A DNA stretch of 34,817 nt from Caballeronia grimmiae. Lineage in GTDB: Bacteria > Pseudomonadota > Gammaproteobacteria > Burkholderiales > Burkholderiaceae. The notes beneath the pieces were generated by a model. It did no database searches. It was not told where the DNA came from and was given only the letters and a program-made list of their open reading frames with translations. Position numbers and translations under genes: made by a program. Positions within the stretch are counted from its first letter, which is position 1. Each line of letters starts with the position of its first letter. Positions 7,530-18,844 of the stretch are shown here, one piece after another. The stretch spans positions 1-34,817 of the forward strand of contig NZ_JFHE01000050.1 of NCBI RefSeq assembly GCF_000698555.1. The letters are read 5' to 3'.

Positions 7530-7725
7530 GGTGGAACGAGAGCTGCGGATGATGACGTTCGCGGCGTCGCGTTGGTCTTCGGTAACGGTCTCGCCCTTGA
7601 ACATCGCGTCACGGGCGACGTGGCTCCGGCTGCGGATTTGATCGACGAGCGTCCAGCGTCCGCCTGTCCAGCAGCATTCCCGGACAACAGGCACACTTGC
7701 GGATCGACCCCCAGTTAGGAACCGC

Positions 7726-9300
7726 ATGAGCACGCCGACGCCGACCAACGCCGGGCAGCCGCCTCCGCCTCCGCCGCTCGAAGGCGCTCAACTCGTGCTC
7801 GCCACCTTCGCCGTGGCGCTCGCGACCTTCATGAACGTGCTCGATTCGTCGATCGCCAACGTGGCGATTCCGACGATCTCCGGCAATCTCGGCGTGTCGG
7901 TCAACGAAGGCACGTGGGTCATCACCGTGTTCGCGGCATCGAATGCGGTGTCGATTCCGCTCACCGGCTGGCTCACGCAGCGGCTCGGGCAGATTCGCCT
8001 TTTCGTCGGCGCGATTCTGATGTTCGTGCTGTCGTCGTGGTTGTGCGGCCTCGCGCCGACCTTGCCGGTGCTGCTGGTCGCTCGCGTGCTGCAGGGCGCC
8101 GTCGCCGGGCCGCTGATTCCGCTGTCGCAAGCCATCCTGCTCGGCTCGTATCCGAAAGAGAAGTCGTCGATGGCGCTCGCGCTCTGGGCGATGACCGCGA
8201 CTGTCGGGCCGATCGCCGGCCCCGCGCTCGGCGGCTGGATCACCGACAGCTATTCGTGGTCGTGGATCTTCTACATCAACATTCCGGTTGGCCTGTTCGC
8301 GGCGGGCGTGACGTGGATCATCTACAGCAAGCGCGAATCGCCGACGCGCAAGGCGCCCATCGACGTGGTCGGGCTCGCGCTGCTCGTCACGTGGGTGGCG
8401 TCGCTGCAGATCATGCTCGACAAGGGACGCGACCTCGACTGGTTCTCGTCGCCGCTGATCGTCGTGCTGGCGATCATCGCGGCAATTTCCTTTGCTTTCT
8501 TCGTCGTGTGGGAGTTGACGGAGGCGAATCCGGTCGTCGACTTGCGGCTGTTCGCGGGCCGCAACTTCTTTGGCGGGACGGTGGCGATATCGGTCGCGTA
8601 TGGCGTCTTCTTCGGCAATCTCGTGCTTTTGCCGCAATGGATGCAGCAATATCTGAACTACCGTTCCGTCGATGCCGGTCTCGTCACCGCGCCGCTCGGC
8701 GTATTCGCCGTGATTCTTGCGCCGGTAATGGGCAAGGTGCTGCCGCGCAGCGATGCGCGCGTGATCGCGACGATGGCGTTCATCGGCTTTGCGTTCGTGT
8801 TCTGGTTGCGCTCGAAGTACGTCATCGAGATCGACACCTTCCATCTCGTGCTGCCGACGCTGCTGCAAGGCATCCCGATGGCGATGTTCTTCGTCCCGCT
8901 CACCGCGATCGTGCTGTCGGGCTTGCCGCCATCGAAGATTCCGGCAGCGGCGGGGTTGTCGAACTTCGCGCGCGTGTTTTGCGGCGCGGTGGGCACGTCG
9001 CTCGCGGGCAACGCGTGGGACAACCGCATCGCGCTGCATCACGAGCGGCTGACCGAGCAGGCGAATATCTACAACCCGGCGTTTTCCCAGTCGCTCGGGA
9101 TGTCGCAATCGACGCTCGGCATCAGCGAAGCGCAGGCGCGCGGTATGTTCAATTTCACCGTGAACTCGCAAGCTGCGATGATGGGGCTCAACGATATCTT
9201 CCTGATCTCGGCGGTCATTTTCATTTTGATCATTCCACTGATCTGGATCACGAAGGTCTCGAAGGGTGGTGGCGGTGGGGCGGCGGCGGGGGCGCATTGA
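7726..9300 (+). CDS. DHA2 family multidrug efflux MFS transporter (EmrB/QacA type)
   Basis: A 524-residue inner-membrane drug:H+ antiporter with the roughly 14 hydrophobic segments of the DHA2 family. Family motifs include LDSSIANVAIPTISGNLG in the first helix, GWLTQRLG (motif A-like loop), and RVLQGAVAGPLIPLSQAIL (motif C/B region). The N-terminus is a short proline-rich cytoplasmic tail and the C-terminus is glycine/alanine-rich (SKGGGGGAAAGAH). EmrB proteins usually work with an EmrA periplasmic adaptor and an outer-membrane channel to span the envelope; neither gene is adjacent. A TAGGAA sequence just upstream could serve as the ribosome binding site. The family is certain, the exported compound unknown. 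Confidence 0.93.
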   Translation: MSTPTPTNAGQPPPPPPLEGAQLVLATFAVALATFMNVLDSSIANVAIPTISGNLGVSVNEGTWVITVFAASNAVSIPLTGWLTQRLGQIRLFVGAILMFVLSSWLCGLAPTLPVLLVARVLQGAVAGPLIPLSQAILLGSYPKEKSSMALALWAMTATVGPIAGPALGGWITDSYSWSWIFYINIPVGLFAAGVTWIIYSKRESPTRKAPIDVVGLALLVTWVASLQIMLDKGRDLDWFSSPLIVVLAIIAAISFAFFVVWELTEANPVVDLRLFAGRNFFGGTVAISVAYGVFFGNLVLLPQWMQQYLNYRSVDAGLVTAPLGVFAVILAPVMGKVLPRSDARVIATMAFIGFAFVFWLRSKYVIEIDTFHLVLPTLLQGIPMAMFFVPLTAIVLSGLPPSKIPAAAGLSNFARVFCGAVGTSLAGNAWDNRIALHHERLTEQANIYNPAFSQSLGMSQSTLGISEAQARGMFNFTVNSQAAMMGLNDIFLISAVIFILIIPLIWITKVSKGGGGGAAAGAH

Positions 9301-9337
9301 AGGTGGCGTGCCGCCCGCGCTCTTGCCAAGACGGTTG

Positions 9338-9775
9338 TCAGTCGGGCAGGAACTCGGTCTCGAGCACTTGCTTCATGGACCAGGGACAGTGATCGGGCAG
9401 GTCGGCCATGCCGATCCGCATCTCGTTCGCCGCGGTTATGCTCGCGTCGCCCCACATATCGGCGATCCAGTCTTGGTCATCGAGCATCGGCCGCAGGCTG
9501 GGCGTTCTCGCGAGCCGGCGCTCGACGGCGGCGCGTTGCGTGCGGATCGTGTTTCTCCAGCTGTTGCCCCGTCTATCCGGCTGAAACTTCCACTTCAACA
9601 AATGCGCAAGCAGCACCGACATCCTGCTTGCGAATTCCCTCTGCTCGCTCTTGCCCACGTCCTCGATTTCCTCTGCAATATGCTCGATATCGATGGCCGA
9701 GAGCTTCCCTGCCCGCAGCAACGCAGCCTGTTCCCTGGCCCACGCCACCACGTCCTTGTCATAAGGCGTTCCCAT
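9338..9775 (-). CDS. DUF29 domain-containing protein
   Basis: A 145-residue protein of the DUF29 family. Recognisable phrases are YDKDVVAWAREQAALLRAG near the N-terminus, IDIEHIAEEIEDVGKSEQRE (residues about 28-47) and the basic stretch LLKWKFQPDRRGNSWRNTIR. The family is common in cyanobacteria and Burkholderiaceae and has no established function. I prefer the ATG at 9775 because GGGAG lies 7 bases upstream and the length then matches the family; an in-frame ATG at 9838 would add 21 residues. It is convergent with the emrB-like gene, with 37 bp between stops, and follows the AsmA-like gene on the minus strand only by orientation. Confidence 0.85.
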   Translation of the reverse strand: MGTPYDKDVVAWAREQAALLRAGKLSAIDIEHIAEEIEDVGKSEQREFASRMSVLLAHLLKWKFQPDRRGNSWRNTIRTQRAAVERRLARTPSLRPMLDDQDWIADMWGDASITAANEMRIGMADLPDHCPWSMKQVLETEFLPD

Positions 9776-9864
9776 CGGCTCACTCCCGTTGTCCTCAGGA
9801 TTTCCGGTATCGATCATGCTCTGCAGTTCCTTGCTCATCGAGTCGTCCAAACGGCTAATTCGCG

Positions 9865-12800
9865 CTACTTCAACCCCAGTTCCACCCGGCTCCCCGCACC
9901 CTTATCGTCAATGCCGTCCGCATTCAGCTTCGGCGCGACGACATAAATCCGGCTGCTATCGATCTTCCCGTCGAAGTACTCCTTCACCGCCTGCGCACGC
10001 TTTTGCGCCAGATCGCGCAGCGACGAGTCATCGATCGGGGCGTTCTGCATCAGCGCAGCCTTCATGTCGGCATCCGGCACGCTCTTCGTCAAGCCGATCA
10101 CGTTGCGCGGCTTCTTGAAATCCGCCGACTTGTACACCTTCGTCAGATACTTGTCGTAGTCGTCGCCCGACACCTTCACCGCCGCCCAATCGACGGCGTC
10201 GCCGCTATCCGACATGTCGCGCACCTTCGCGCGCTTCACCTGAGCGTCGAGCCACGCGCTGCGCAAGCCCGGCTCGTCCACCTTCGGATCGACGCGGCCC
10301 GTCACATCGAGTCTGATCGACGGCTTGTCGGCCAGCGCCTTCGCGATCGTATCGAGCTTTTTCTGCGCGGCATCGCCGAGCGTGGCCGATCCCGCATCGA
10401 ACTCGACGTAGTTCAGTTCCTCGCCACCGCCGCCGCCGATCGCATGCGCGAGCAGCGAGAACGGCGCAGTCACCGCCTTCTGCACGAGATTGACGATGGC
10501 CTGCCACACGAGCCCGCCAATCGAGAACTCAGGGTTCGACAGCGAGCCGGAAATCGGAATGTTCACGTCGATTTCGCCGCGCGAATTCTTCAGCAGCGAT
10601 ACCGCGAGCCGCACCGGAAGCTTCGTCGCGCTCGGATTGTCGATGTGATCGCCAAACGTCAACTGGTCGATGAACAGATGGTTGTTCGCGGTGAGTCTGT
10701 CGTCGGCGAGCATGTAATGCAGATCGACGTTGAGCTTGCCCTTCGTGATCGGATAACCCGCGTACTTCGCCGAGTACGGCGTGAGATTCGTCAATTCGAC
10801 ATCGTGCGCGCTCGCGGTCACGTCGAGCGCAGGCTTCTCGATCAGCGGATTGACCTGCCCCTTGATCGACACCGGACCGTTCGCCGCGAGCTTCGCGGTG
10901 ACATCGACCGGCGCGGGTGTCGTCGAATGCGTGCCGAACGCGCCGATCGTCCCGTTGATCGCCACCAGATTCGCCGTGTAGTTCGGCTTGATGAAATTGT
11001 CGGTGTAAGTCACGCGGCCGTTCTGCAACACGAGCTGCCCGAAGCGCATGTTCACAGGCGGACCCGACTTCGCGGTGTCCTGCGGCGCGCTCGCCGCGAC
11101 CGGTGCGGACGCCGCCGGCTGCGTCACCGATTGCGCCTGCCCGCTATCGCTCACGATGACGTTCTTCAGATTCAGCTTGCCCTGCGCATCCAGCAGCACG
11201 CGGCCGTAGAAATTCGCGAACGTGATGCGCGCAGCCTCGACATCCGTCCCGCGCTCGCCGTACGCCGCCTTCACGTTTGTCAGGCCGAGCAGCTTCCAGC
11301 CGGCGAAGCGGTCGGACGTCGCCTTGTCGAGCATGCGCACGTCCGTGAGCGATACGTCGCCCTGGTACGAGGCCGCCAGCGTCTTGCCGCTGCCCGACAT
11401 CGACACGTCGCCGTTCGCGTTCAGAAACGCGCTCGTCACCGCGACATTCAGCCTGTCGCCGAAGTACGGCTCGAACGCGGAGGCATCGACCTGATCGCCT
11501 TTCACGTGCAGCGCGAGCTTCAGCGGACTCACCGTCACGTTGCCCGTCACGCCGAGCTCGCCCTTGCCGTTCAGCGTGAGCTTGCCGTCGACGGCGAGCG
11601 GCTTCGTCAGATCGTCGCTCAACTGTTTGACATTGACCGATACCGGCGCGACATGCAGCTTCACGGGCCGCGCGGACGTTTCGTCGGTGAAATTAGCCGA
11701 TGCGTCCGCCAGCGTGATCTCCCCGATCTGGTAGCGCCACGCCGGACCGGCTGCCTGCGCCTTCTGGATCTTGCGCGTCGCGGTCTGTTCGGGCGCGGCT
11801 TCGTGCGGGCCGGCAAGCGCCGCAAGGTCGATGCTGCCGTCCTTGCGGCGGGTCGCCTCGAGCGAAAGGCCGCGAAGCTGCACGCTGTCAAGCGCGGCAG
11901 TGCGCGCGGCGACATCGACCTTGCTGATGCTCGCGTTCGCCGATGCCAGTTTGATCGGCGCAGCGCCGGTTACGTTCGCCGGGACGAGCGTGAGCGAATC
12001 GAGCTTCACATCGCCCGCACCGACCTGCACCGCGGCGTCGGGCTTCGACCAGTCCACCGACACCGGCAGTTTCGCGCCCAGCGTGCCCGACACGACGCGC
12101 GCCGCCACCGCGTTCGCGATGTACGGCTGCAGCGGCGGCAACGCGAGCGCGTCGAGTGCGAGCGTCGCGTCGGCGGTTTTGGCGGACAGCGTCACGTTGC
12201 CGGCTGCGTCGAGCGCGCCGCCCTTGTCGAGCGCGGTCTTGAGCGTGTAGCGCGCGGGCGTTTTCGCGAGCGTCGAAAAGCTGTCGAGCGTGATCGCGAT
12301 ATCGGTCAGCGCGCCCTGCACTGGCTGCTTCAGCAGACGGTCGTCGAACGTCAGCTTGCCCGCATCGATCGAAAGATGGTGAATGGCGAGATCGAGCGGC
12401 GGAGTCTTGTCCCTGGCTTCGGCAGGCCGGGGCGCTTCCGGCTTTGGAGGCGGCGGCGCGAGCTTGCTCACGTTAAACGCGCCGGAAGCATCGCGTGCCA
12501 GATGCACCTCCGGACCCGCCAGCGTGATCTCGTCGAACCGGTAAACGTTGCGCAGCGGCTGCATGTCCGCGATCTTCACATGCACCGCACGAGCCGCGAC
12601 GAGCGGCGCGTTCGCGCGGTCGGTGACCACGGCATCGGCGAGATCCGCGGTTCCGTCGATGCGAATCGTCGGCACGTCGCCGGCGAAGGCGAATCGCACG
12701 TTGAGCGCGGTCGTGAGCCGCCCGCTCTTCACCGCGACCGGCAGCGACGCCGGCGCATACGACGCCATCTGCGGCACGTCGAGCGCATCGAGCGTCAGCG

Positions 12801-13539
12801 CGATTTCGGATTCGCGCGACGTGGCGAACGGCTTCGTGCGGCCCTTCAGCACGAGCGGCGAGCCGTCGATGCGCGCCTGCAGAAGCGGCGTCACGAAAAT
12901 ATCGGTCGCGGACGGCAACGTCGCGATGAACGGAATGCCGAGCGCGAAACGATCGATGACATGCTTCGCGTTCGTCAGCCGGTCGTTGAACTCGATGCGC
13001 CCGTTCTCCAACTGAATGTTCGATACCGAGAAACGCGCGGGCCCGGTCGACGGCTCGGGCGCCGGTTTCGAAAACTTCGCGATGAGATCGGAGAAATTGA
13101 AATGGTCGGCGTCATAGCGCGCCAGCCGGATGCGCGGCGAGTCGATCCTCAGTTCATCGACGACCGGCGCGAGCCGAAAGAGCGACGTCCAAGAGGTGCG
13201 CACGACGAGCCGCGATACATCGACGAAACTGTCCGCGCCGCCCGGCGCTTTCGCGATGTTCGCCGCCGCTTCGCCGAAATGCACGTCGTCGGCTTCGAGT
13301 CGCAACGTGTACGGATTGAGCGCAATGCGGCGAATGCTGACAGGGCGGTCGAGTTGCTGCGAAAGCTGCGTTTCGGCGACATGCCGGATCACCGGCGGCG
13401 CGACGAAGAAGCCGAGCACGCCGATGATCAGCAGTGCAACGATGAGCCCGATTGTGATGCGCCGGGTGCGGCGCGCGTGAACTACGCCGCGCAGGGTCCG
13501 CCCGGCTGTGGTGAAGGTTGACTTCGTCGTGCTTGACAT
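9865..13539 (-). CDS. Large AsmA-like DUF748 domain-containing envelope protein
   Basis: A 1224-residue protein with a basic N-terminus, one transmembrane segment at about 29-47 (ITIGLIVALLIIGVLGFFV), and a long periplasmic beta-rich body with repeated 'LDALDVPQMASYAPASLPVAVKSG'-type strands typical of DUF748/AsmA repeats (for example IHHLSIDAGKLTFDDRLL and ITLAGPEVHLARDASGAFNV). AsmA-like proteins (TamB, YhdP families) are thought to form bridges that move phospholipids between inner and outer membranes; this role is inferred by family. The C-terminal 200 residues include NYVEFDAGSATLGDAAQKKL, which resembles an OmpA-like start. The preceding gene on the same strand encodes an envelope lipoprotein, 123 bp upstream. 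Confidence 0.9.
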   Translation of the reverse strand: MSSTTKSTFTTAGRTLRGVVHARRTRRITIGLIVALLIIGVLGFFVAPPVIRHVAETQLSQQLDRPVSIRRIALNPYTLRLEADDVHFGEAAANIAKAPGGADSFVDVSRLVVRTSWTSLFRLAPVVDELRIDSPRIRLARYDADHFNFSDLIAKFSKPAPEPSTGPARFSVSNIQLENGRIEFNDRLTNAKHVIDRFALGIPFIATLPSATDIFVTPLLQARIDGSPLVLKGRTKPFATSRESEIALTLDALDVPQMASYAPASLPVAVKSGRLTTALNVRFAFAGDVPTIRIDGTADLADAVVTDRANAPLVAARAVHVKIADMQPLRNVYRFDEITLAGPEVHLARDASGAFNVSKLAPPPPKPEAPRPAEARDKTPPLDLAIHHLSIDAGKLTFDDRLLKQPVQGALTDIAITLDSFSTLAKTPARYTLKTALDKGGALDAAGNVTLSAKTADATLALDALALPPLQPYIANAVAARVVSGTLGAKLPVSVDWSKPDAAVQVGAGDVKLDSLTLVPANVTGAAPIKLASANASISKVDVAARTAALDSVQLRGLSLEATRRKDGSIDLAALAGPHEAAPEQTATRKIQKAQAAGPAWRYQIGEITLADASANFTDETSARPVKLHVAPVSVNVKQLSDDLTKPLAVDGKLTLNGKGELGVTGNVTVSPLKLALHVKGDQVDASAFEPYFGDRLNVAVTSAFLNANGDVSMSGSGKTLAASYQGDVSLTDVRMLDKATSDRFAGWKLLGLTNVKAAYGERGTDVEAARITFANFYGRVLLDAQGKLNLKNVIVSDSGQAQSVTQPAASAPVAASAPQDTAKSGPPVNMRFGQLVLQNGRVTYTDNFIKPNYTANLVAINGTIGAFGTHSTTPAPVDVTAKLAANGPVSIKGQVNPLIEKPALDVTASAHDVELTNLTPYSAKYAGYPITKGKLNVDLHYMLADDRLTANNHLFIDQLTFGDHIDNPSATKLPVRLAVSLLKNSRGEIDVNIPISGSLSNPEFSIGGLVWQAIVNLVQKAVTAPFSLLAHAIGGGGGEELNYVEFDAGSATLGDAAQKKLDTIAKALADKPSIRLDVTGRVDPKVDEPGLRSAWLDAQVKRAKVRDMSDSGDAVDWAAVKVSGDDYDKYLTKVYKSADFKKPRNVIGLTKSVPDADMKAALMQNAPIDDSSLRDLAQKRAQAVKEYFDGKIDSSRIYVVAPKLNADGIDDKGAGSRVELGLK

Positions 13540-13662
13540 TCGATGCGCGGCGGCGCGTGCGCGCGGGATCGCCGTTCGGAAGGGGGATGCACGAGTATAC
13601 GACGATGCACCGCGCCAACGTTGTCAAAACTTTTTATGTTCGCTTGCAGTCAAGAAAGCTGG

Positions 13663-15138
13663 CTATTGCCGCTCGATGGCGGGCGGGGCCCATGTGCCAT
13701 CGCTGGCCTGCGGCTTGGGCGCATAGAGGCGCATCGTCAACTGGAACTCGCCATCGGGCGCCGGCAGCCAGTTCGACGCGCGCGCCTTCCCCGGCGCTTC
13801 GGCTGACACGACGACATCGATCGAGCCATCGCGATTCTTCTTTAGCCGGTCGCGATCCGACAGCGCGATGCGCGCGAGCTTGTCGTCGGCGAGCGCGCCG
13901 TCCTTCGTGTACGCGATCAGCGTCCAGAATCCGCGCACCGGCGGAAGCTGGTTCGGCGCGAAATGCAGCACGTACTGGTTCGCGCCGTTGAGCGCGTGGC
14001 CCTCGCTGTCCAGATGCGCGACGGGCTTCAATTCGCCGTTCTTCGTCGTCGTGGCGATCTGATGACGGGCCAGGTACGCGCGCAGGATGTAGTCGGTGCC
14101 ATAGACGCCGACGCCATCGCCGAACCAGGTCCAGCCGTTCTTCGTGATCGCGTTAGCCGGCACGGTGGCGAGGCGCGTGCGGGCATCGGCCACGCCGGAA
14201 TCGAGCAAGGGCGCGTCGGTCTTTTTGAATTGCACCGGCTCGCCGGGCTTCACGCCGAGCGAGGCAAGACGGTTCATCGCGGGGGTATCGGCGGTGGCGG
14301 GCGGATTGGCGTCGAGCGCGCGTGCCAGGCGGGCGAAGAACGCGTTGGCGTCGAGCGCCTCGGCCTGCGCGCCCGGCGATGCCGTCGGCGGCGCGGTGGC
14401 CAGGGCCGGCACGGCGGGCGACTGGCCGCTCGAATTGCCCGGCCACGCGCCAGTGACGACAGCGGGCGTCGCACCGGCATCGGTCGCCGCGCCGTTTGCG
14501 GGCGTCGCCGTATCGATGCGCATCGCCGTCTGCAGCTTGCGCGCCTCGCGCACGTCGCGCGGGCCGTTCACCCGCACGCGGACCGACAGCCACACATAGC
14601 GCGTGCGCGTTTCGACGCGCGTCGCGTTGGCGGGCACCGTGCCGGTCCATCCCGCCGGCACGAAGGCGATCAGTTGCGCCTTCGGATACGGCGTCGTGTC
14701 GGCGCTCGAATACAGCGCGTTGGTCCATGCGTCGAACGCGCGGGCATCGAGATAGCGGCCGCGCGGCGCGGCGGGCAGCGAGACGATCACCGGCTCGGCC
14801 GATACATCGAGCCACGCGGTGGAATCGAGCGTATCGACGGTCGGCCAGCCGGTCGCACCGACAGGCGGCAGCGCCGTCGCGTGACGGAAGGTGTTGAGCG
14901 GCGCGCGGCCAGGCTGCCCGGCGTTGCCGCTCGCCCGCTCCCGCGCAATGTCCGACACGACGAGCGGAAAGCCGAACGTGTAGGCATCCGCGACCTGGTC
15001 TTTCACCCATCCGCTGCTGGCTTTGGCTTCGGGCGCCTTGTCGGCGGCGCAGCCGGACAGCAGCGCCATGCCGGTCAGGCTTGCCGCCGCCCAGAAAGTG
15101 GCGGTCAGCGGGAATGTCCAGCGTCGGTCTTGAGTCAT
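13663..15138 (-). CDS. DUF1254/DUF1214 domain-containing lipoprotein
   Basis: A 491-residue protein. It starts with a lipoprotein signal ending in the lipobox LLSGC (Cys30). The N-terminal half is DUF1254 (DAYTFGFPLVVSDIARE, RGRYLDARAFDAWTNALYSS) and the C-terminal part is DUF1214 (PPVRGFWTLIAYTKDGALADD, then a final FQLTMRLYAPKP). Between them is an alanine/proline/threonine-rich stretch at about residues 210-270 that looks like an insertion or linker. The family is widespread in proteobacteria with no firm function; the lipid anchor puts it in the envelope. The ATG at 15138 was chosen because it puts the lipobox at a normal distance; a further in-frame start at 15180 only adds polar residues. 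It is divergent from the PaiB-like gene. Confidence 0.87.
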   Translation of the reverse strand: MTQDRRWTFPLTATFWAAASLTGMALLSGCAADKAPEAKASSGWVKDQVADAYTFGFPLVVSDIARERASGNAGQPGRAPLNTFRHATALPPVGATGWPTVDTLDSTAWLDVSAEPVIVSLPAAPRGRYLDARAFDAWTNALYSSADTTPYPKAQLIAFVPAGWTGTVPANATRVETRTRYVWLSVRVRVNGPRDVREARKLQTAMRIDTATPANGAATDAGATPAVVTGAWPGNSSGQSPAVPALATAPPTASPGAQAEALDANAFFARLARALDANPPATADTPAMNRLASLGVKPGEPVQFKKTDAPLLDSGVADARTRLATVPANAITKNGWTWFGDGVGVYGTDYILRAYLARHQIATTTKNGELKPVAHLDSEGHALNGANQYVLHFAPNQLPPVRGFWTLIAYTKDGALADDKLARIALSDRDRLKKNRDGSIDVVVSAEAPGKARASNWLPAPDGEFQLTMRLYAPKPQASDGTWAPPAIERQ

Positions 15139-15395
15139 TCGAATTGGAATCCGGTTCTTGTTCTGCACGGGCGCACGCATGGTGCAGGGAGCAGCGCCGC
15201 GGCCTTCGTTCCCCGTCGGGGCTCATCCTCGGCGCTATCTCGGAATTCGGGTTTTAACGTATCCGCTGAGGATAGGCAAGAAATCACCGCGTTCGGCCTA
15301 TAACAAATAGCCTAGCAAGCCGCGTGCGCCGGCATCTTGTAACATCGAAGTCACGCAACGTCTTTCCTTCAATCCACCGTCATCGAGTCGCCCAG

Positions 15396-16046
15396 ATGTA
15401 TCTGCCCGCCCACTTCGAAGAAAATCGCACGGACTCTCTGCACGCGCTCATCGCGGCCAATCCGTTCGGCGCGCTTGTCGCGCACGGTCCGAGCGGACTC
15501 GACGCGAACCACATCCCGTTCGAGTTCGATGCGGCCACCGGCGAGCACGGCACGCTGCGCGCGCACGTGGCGCGGGCCAATCCGGTCTGGCGCGAAGTTA
15601 CACCGGGCGAGGACGTGCTCGTGATCTTTCAGGGCGAGGCGGGCTACATTTCGCCGAACTTCTATCCGAGCAAGCAGGAGACGCATAAGCAGGTGCCGAC
15701 GTGGAACTATGCCGTCGTGCACGCGCATGGCCGCATCACCGTGCGCGACGACGAAGCCTACGTGCGCGGCGTGGTCGCGCGGCTCACGCGGAAGATGGAA
15801 GCCGGCGAGCCCGCGCCGTGGAAGATGGGCGATGCGCCGCGCGACTACATCGATCAGATGCTGGCCGCTATCGTCGGCATCGAGATCGAAGTGACGCGGC
15901 TCGTCGGCAAGGCGAAGCTCTCGCAGAACAAAGCCGACGCCGACCGCATCGGCGCAATCGACGGCCTGCGCCAGCGCGGCGGCGACGCGGCCGGCGCACT
16001 CGCCGACGCAATGCAGGCCACGCTTGGCGATCCCTCGCGCGACTGA
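15396..16046 (+). CDS. FMN-binding negative transcriptional regulator, PaiB-like
   Basis: A 216-residue PaiB-family protein with a split-barrel flavin-binding fold. The start MYLPAHFEE, the phrase ANPFGALVAHGPSGLDANHIPF, the central IFQGEAGYISPNFYPSK and PTWNYAVVHAHGRI, and the late KLSQNKADADR are all diagnostic. In Bacillus PaiB was described as a negative regulator of sporulation and protease genes; in proteobacteria the role is unclear and it may simply be an FMN/haem-binding protein. It lies alone between the divergent DUF1254 gene and the copper ATPase, whose promoter begins 15 bp after its stop codon, so the two are not obligatorily linked. Confidence 0.92.
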   Translation: MYLPAHFEENRTDSLHALIAANPFGALVAHGPSGLDANHIPFEFDAATGEHGTLRAHVARANPVWREVTPGEDVLVIFQGEAGYISPNFYPSKQETHKQVPTWNYAVVHAHGRITVRDDEAYVRGVVARLTRKMEAGEPAPWKMGDAPRDYIDQMLAAIVGIEIEVTRLVGKAKLSQNKADADRIGAIDGLRQRGGDAAGALADAMQATLGDPSRD

Positions 16047-16061
16047 AGCGCACAATGCTCC

Positions 16062-16092
16062 TTGACCTTCCAATCGCTGGAAGGTCGATACT
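16062..16092 (+). promoter_or_regulatory. CueR-type copper-responsive promoter of copA
   Basis: A -35 TTGACC (16062-16067) and a -10 GATACT (16087-16092) are separated by 19 bp, the overlong spacer typical of MerR-family promoters. The spacer region holds the perfect dyad GACCTTCC-N7-GGAAGGTC (16064-16071 / 16079-16086), nearly identical to the E. coli CueR site in front of copA. The copA start follows at 16129. No cueR gene is in the window. Confidence 0.9.
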
Positions 16093-16128
16093 GGTGATAT
16101 TGATTCAGCCAGATTCGGAGCTTTTCAT

Positions 16129-18414
<2,286 letters not shown>

Positions 18415-18488
18415 CGGGCATTCTTTCGCCGATGTGATCGTCGAATTGAAGACAGCTTGCTTGCTTAAGGTCGCCTGGATAAACGACG

Positions 18489-18515
18489 CCCGATGCGGGC
18501 CATGCACGCATCGGG
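18489..18515 (+). terminator. Hairpin downstream of copA, terminator-like
   Basis: Perfect 9-bp arms CCCGATGCG / CGCATCGGG with a 9-nt loop, 75 bp after the copA stop. There is no T-run, so an intrinsic terminator is possible but not certain. Confidence 0.45.
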
Positions 18516-18676
18516 TGGCGATACAGTAAATGGCCGCCGTAGGCCAACCATTCGTCGCGATACACCGCGGTCATCGCGCATCAGGCATTTCCTAATTGAA
18601 ATTGCCAATAATCCCTCCGTTTACGAACGTCATCGGCGAGACACAGAAAAGGCACTGCATTCCGACGCCAGTTTCA

Positions 18677-18719
18677 AATTGCGCCCACGAACAGCTTTGC
18701 TAAAATTCAGGGCGCAATT
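18677..18719. repeat. Inverted repeat AATTGCGCCC / GGGCGCAATT
   Basis: Perfect 10-bp arms at 18677-18686 and 18710-18719 separated by 23 bp; a smaller AGC-TTT-GCT dyad sits in the spacer. The right arm overlaps the -35 of a possible promoter, so this may be a pair of regulator half-sites spaced about three helical turns apart. Confidence 0.55.
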
Positions 18720-18746
18720 GCCGCGTCCCGTTGAAAGCCGTTATAT
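18718..18746 (+). promoter_or_regulatory. Possible sigma-70-type promoter for the A-T-TE synthetase gene
   Basis: TTGCCG (18718-18723) and TTATAT (18741-18746) separated by 17 bp resemble -35 and -10 elements. Transcription from here would give a leader of about 370 nt before the chosen start codon. Matched by eye only. Confidence 0.3.
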
Positions 18747-18844
18747 ATCTTCAGTTGTTTCGAACAGACGCTGATTTAACTTATCCCTGTATGCTTCATC
18801 TAAAAGAATGAGCGCGTTGTCCGCCACGCTGGTTAACGCTGATT

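Noticed and set aside
10003..13521. A very long open frame (over 1100 codons) on the plus strand, antisense to the DUF748 gene
   Set aside because: Its translation is dominated by Arg, His and Asp with no domain or membrane pattern, the usual shadow of a GC-rich gene on the opposite strand; the minus-strand frame has a signal anchor and family motifs.
15260..15274. Short dyad TATCC-N5-GGATA between the DUF1254 and PaiB-like genes as an operator
   Set aside because: Only 5-bp arms and no regulator gene beside it; too weak to call.
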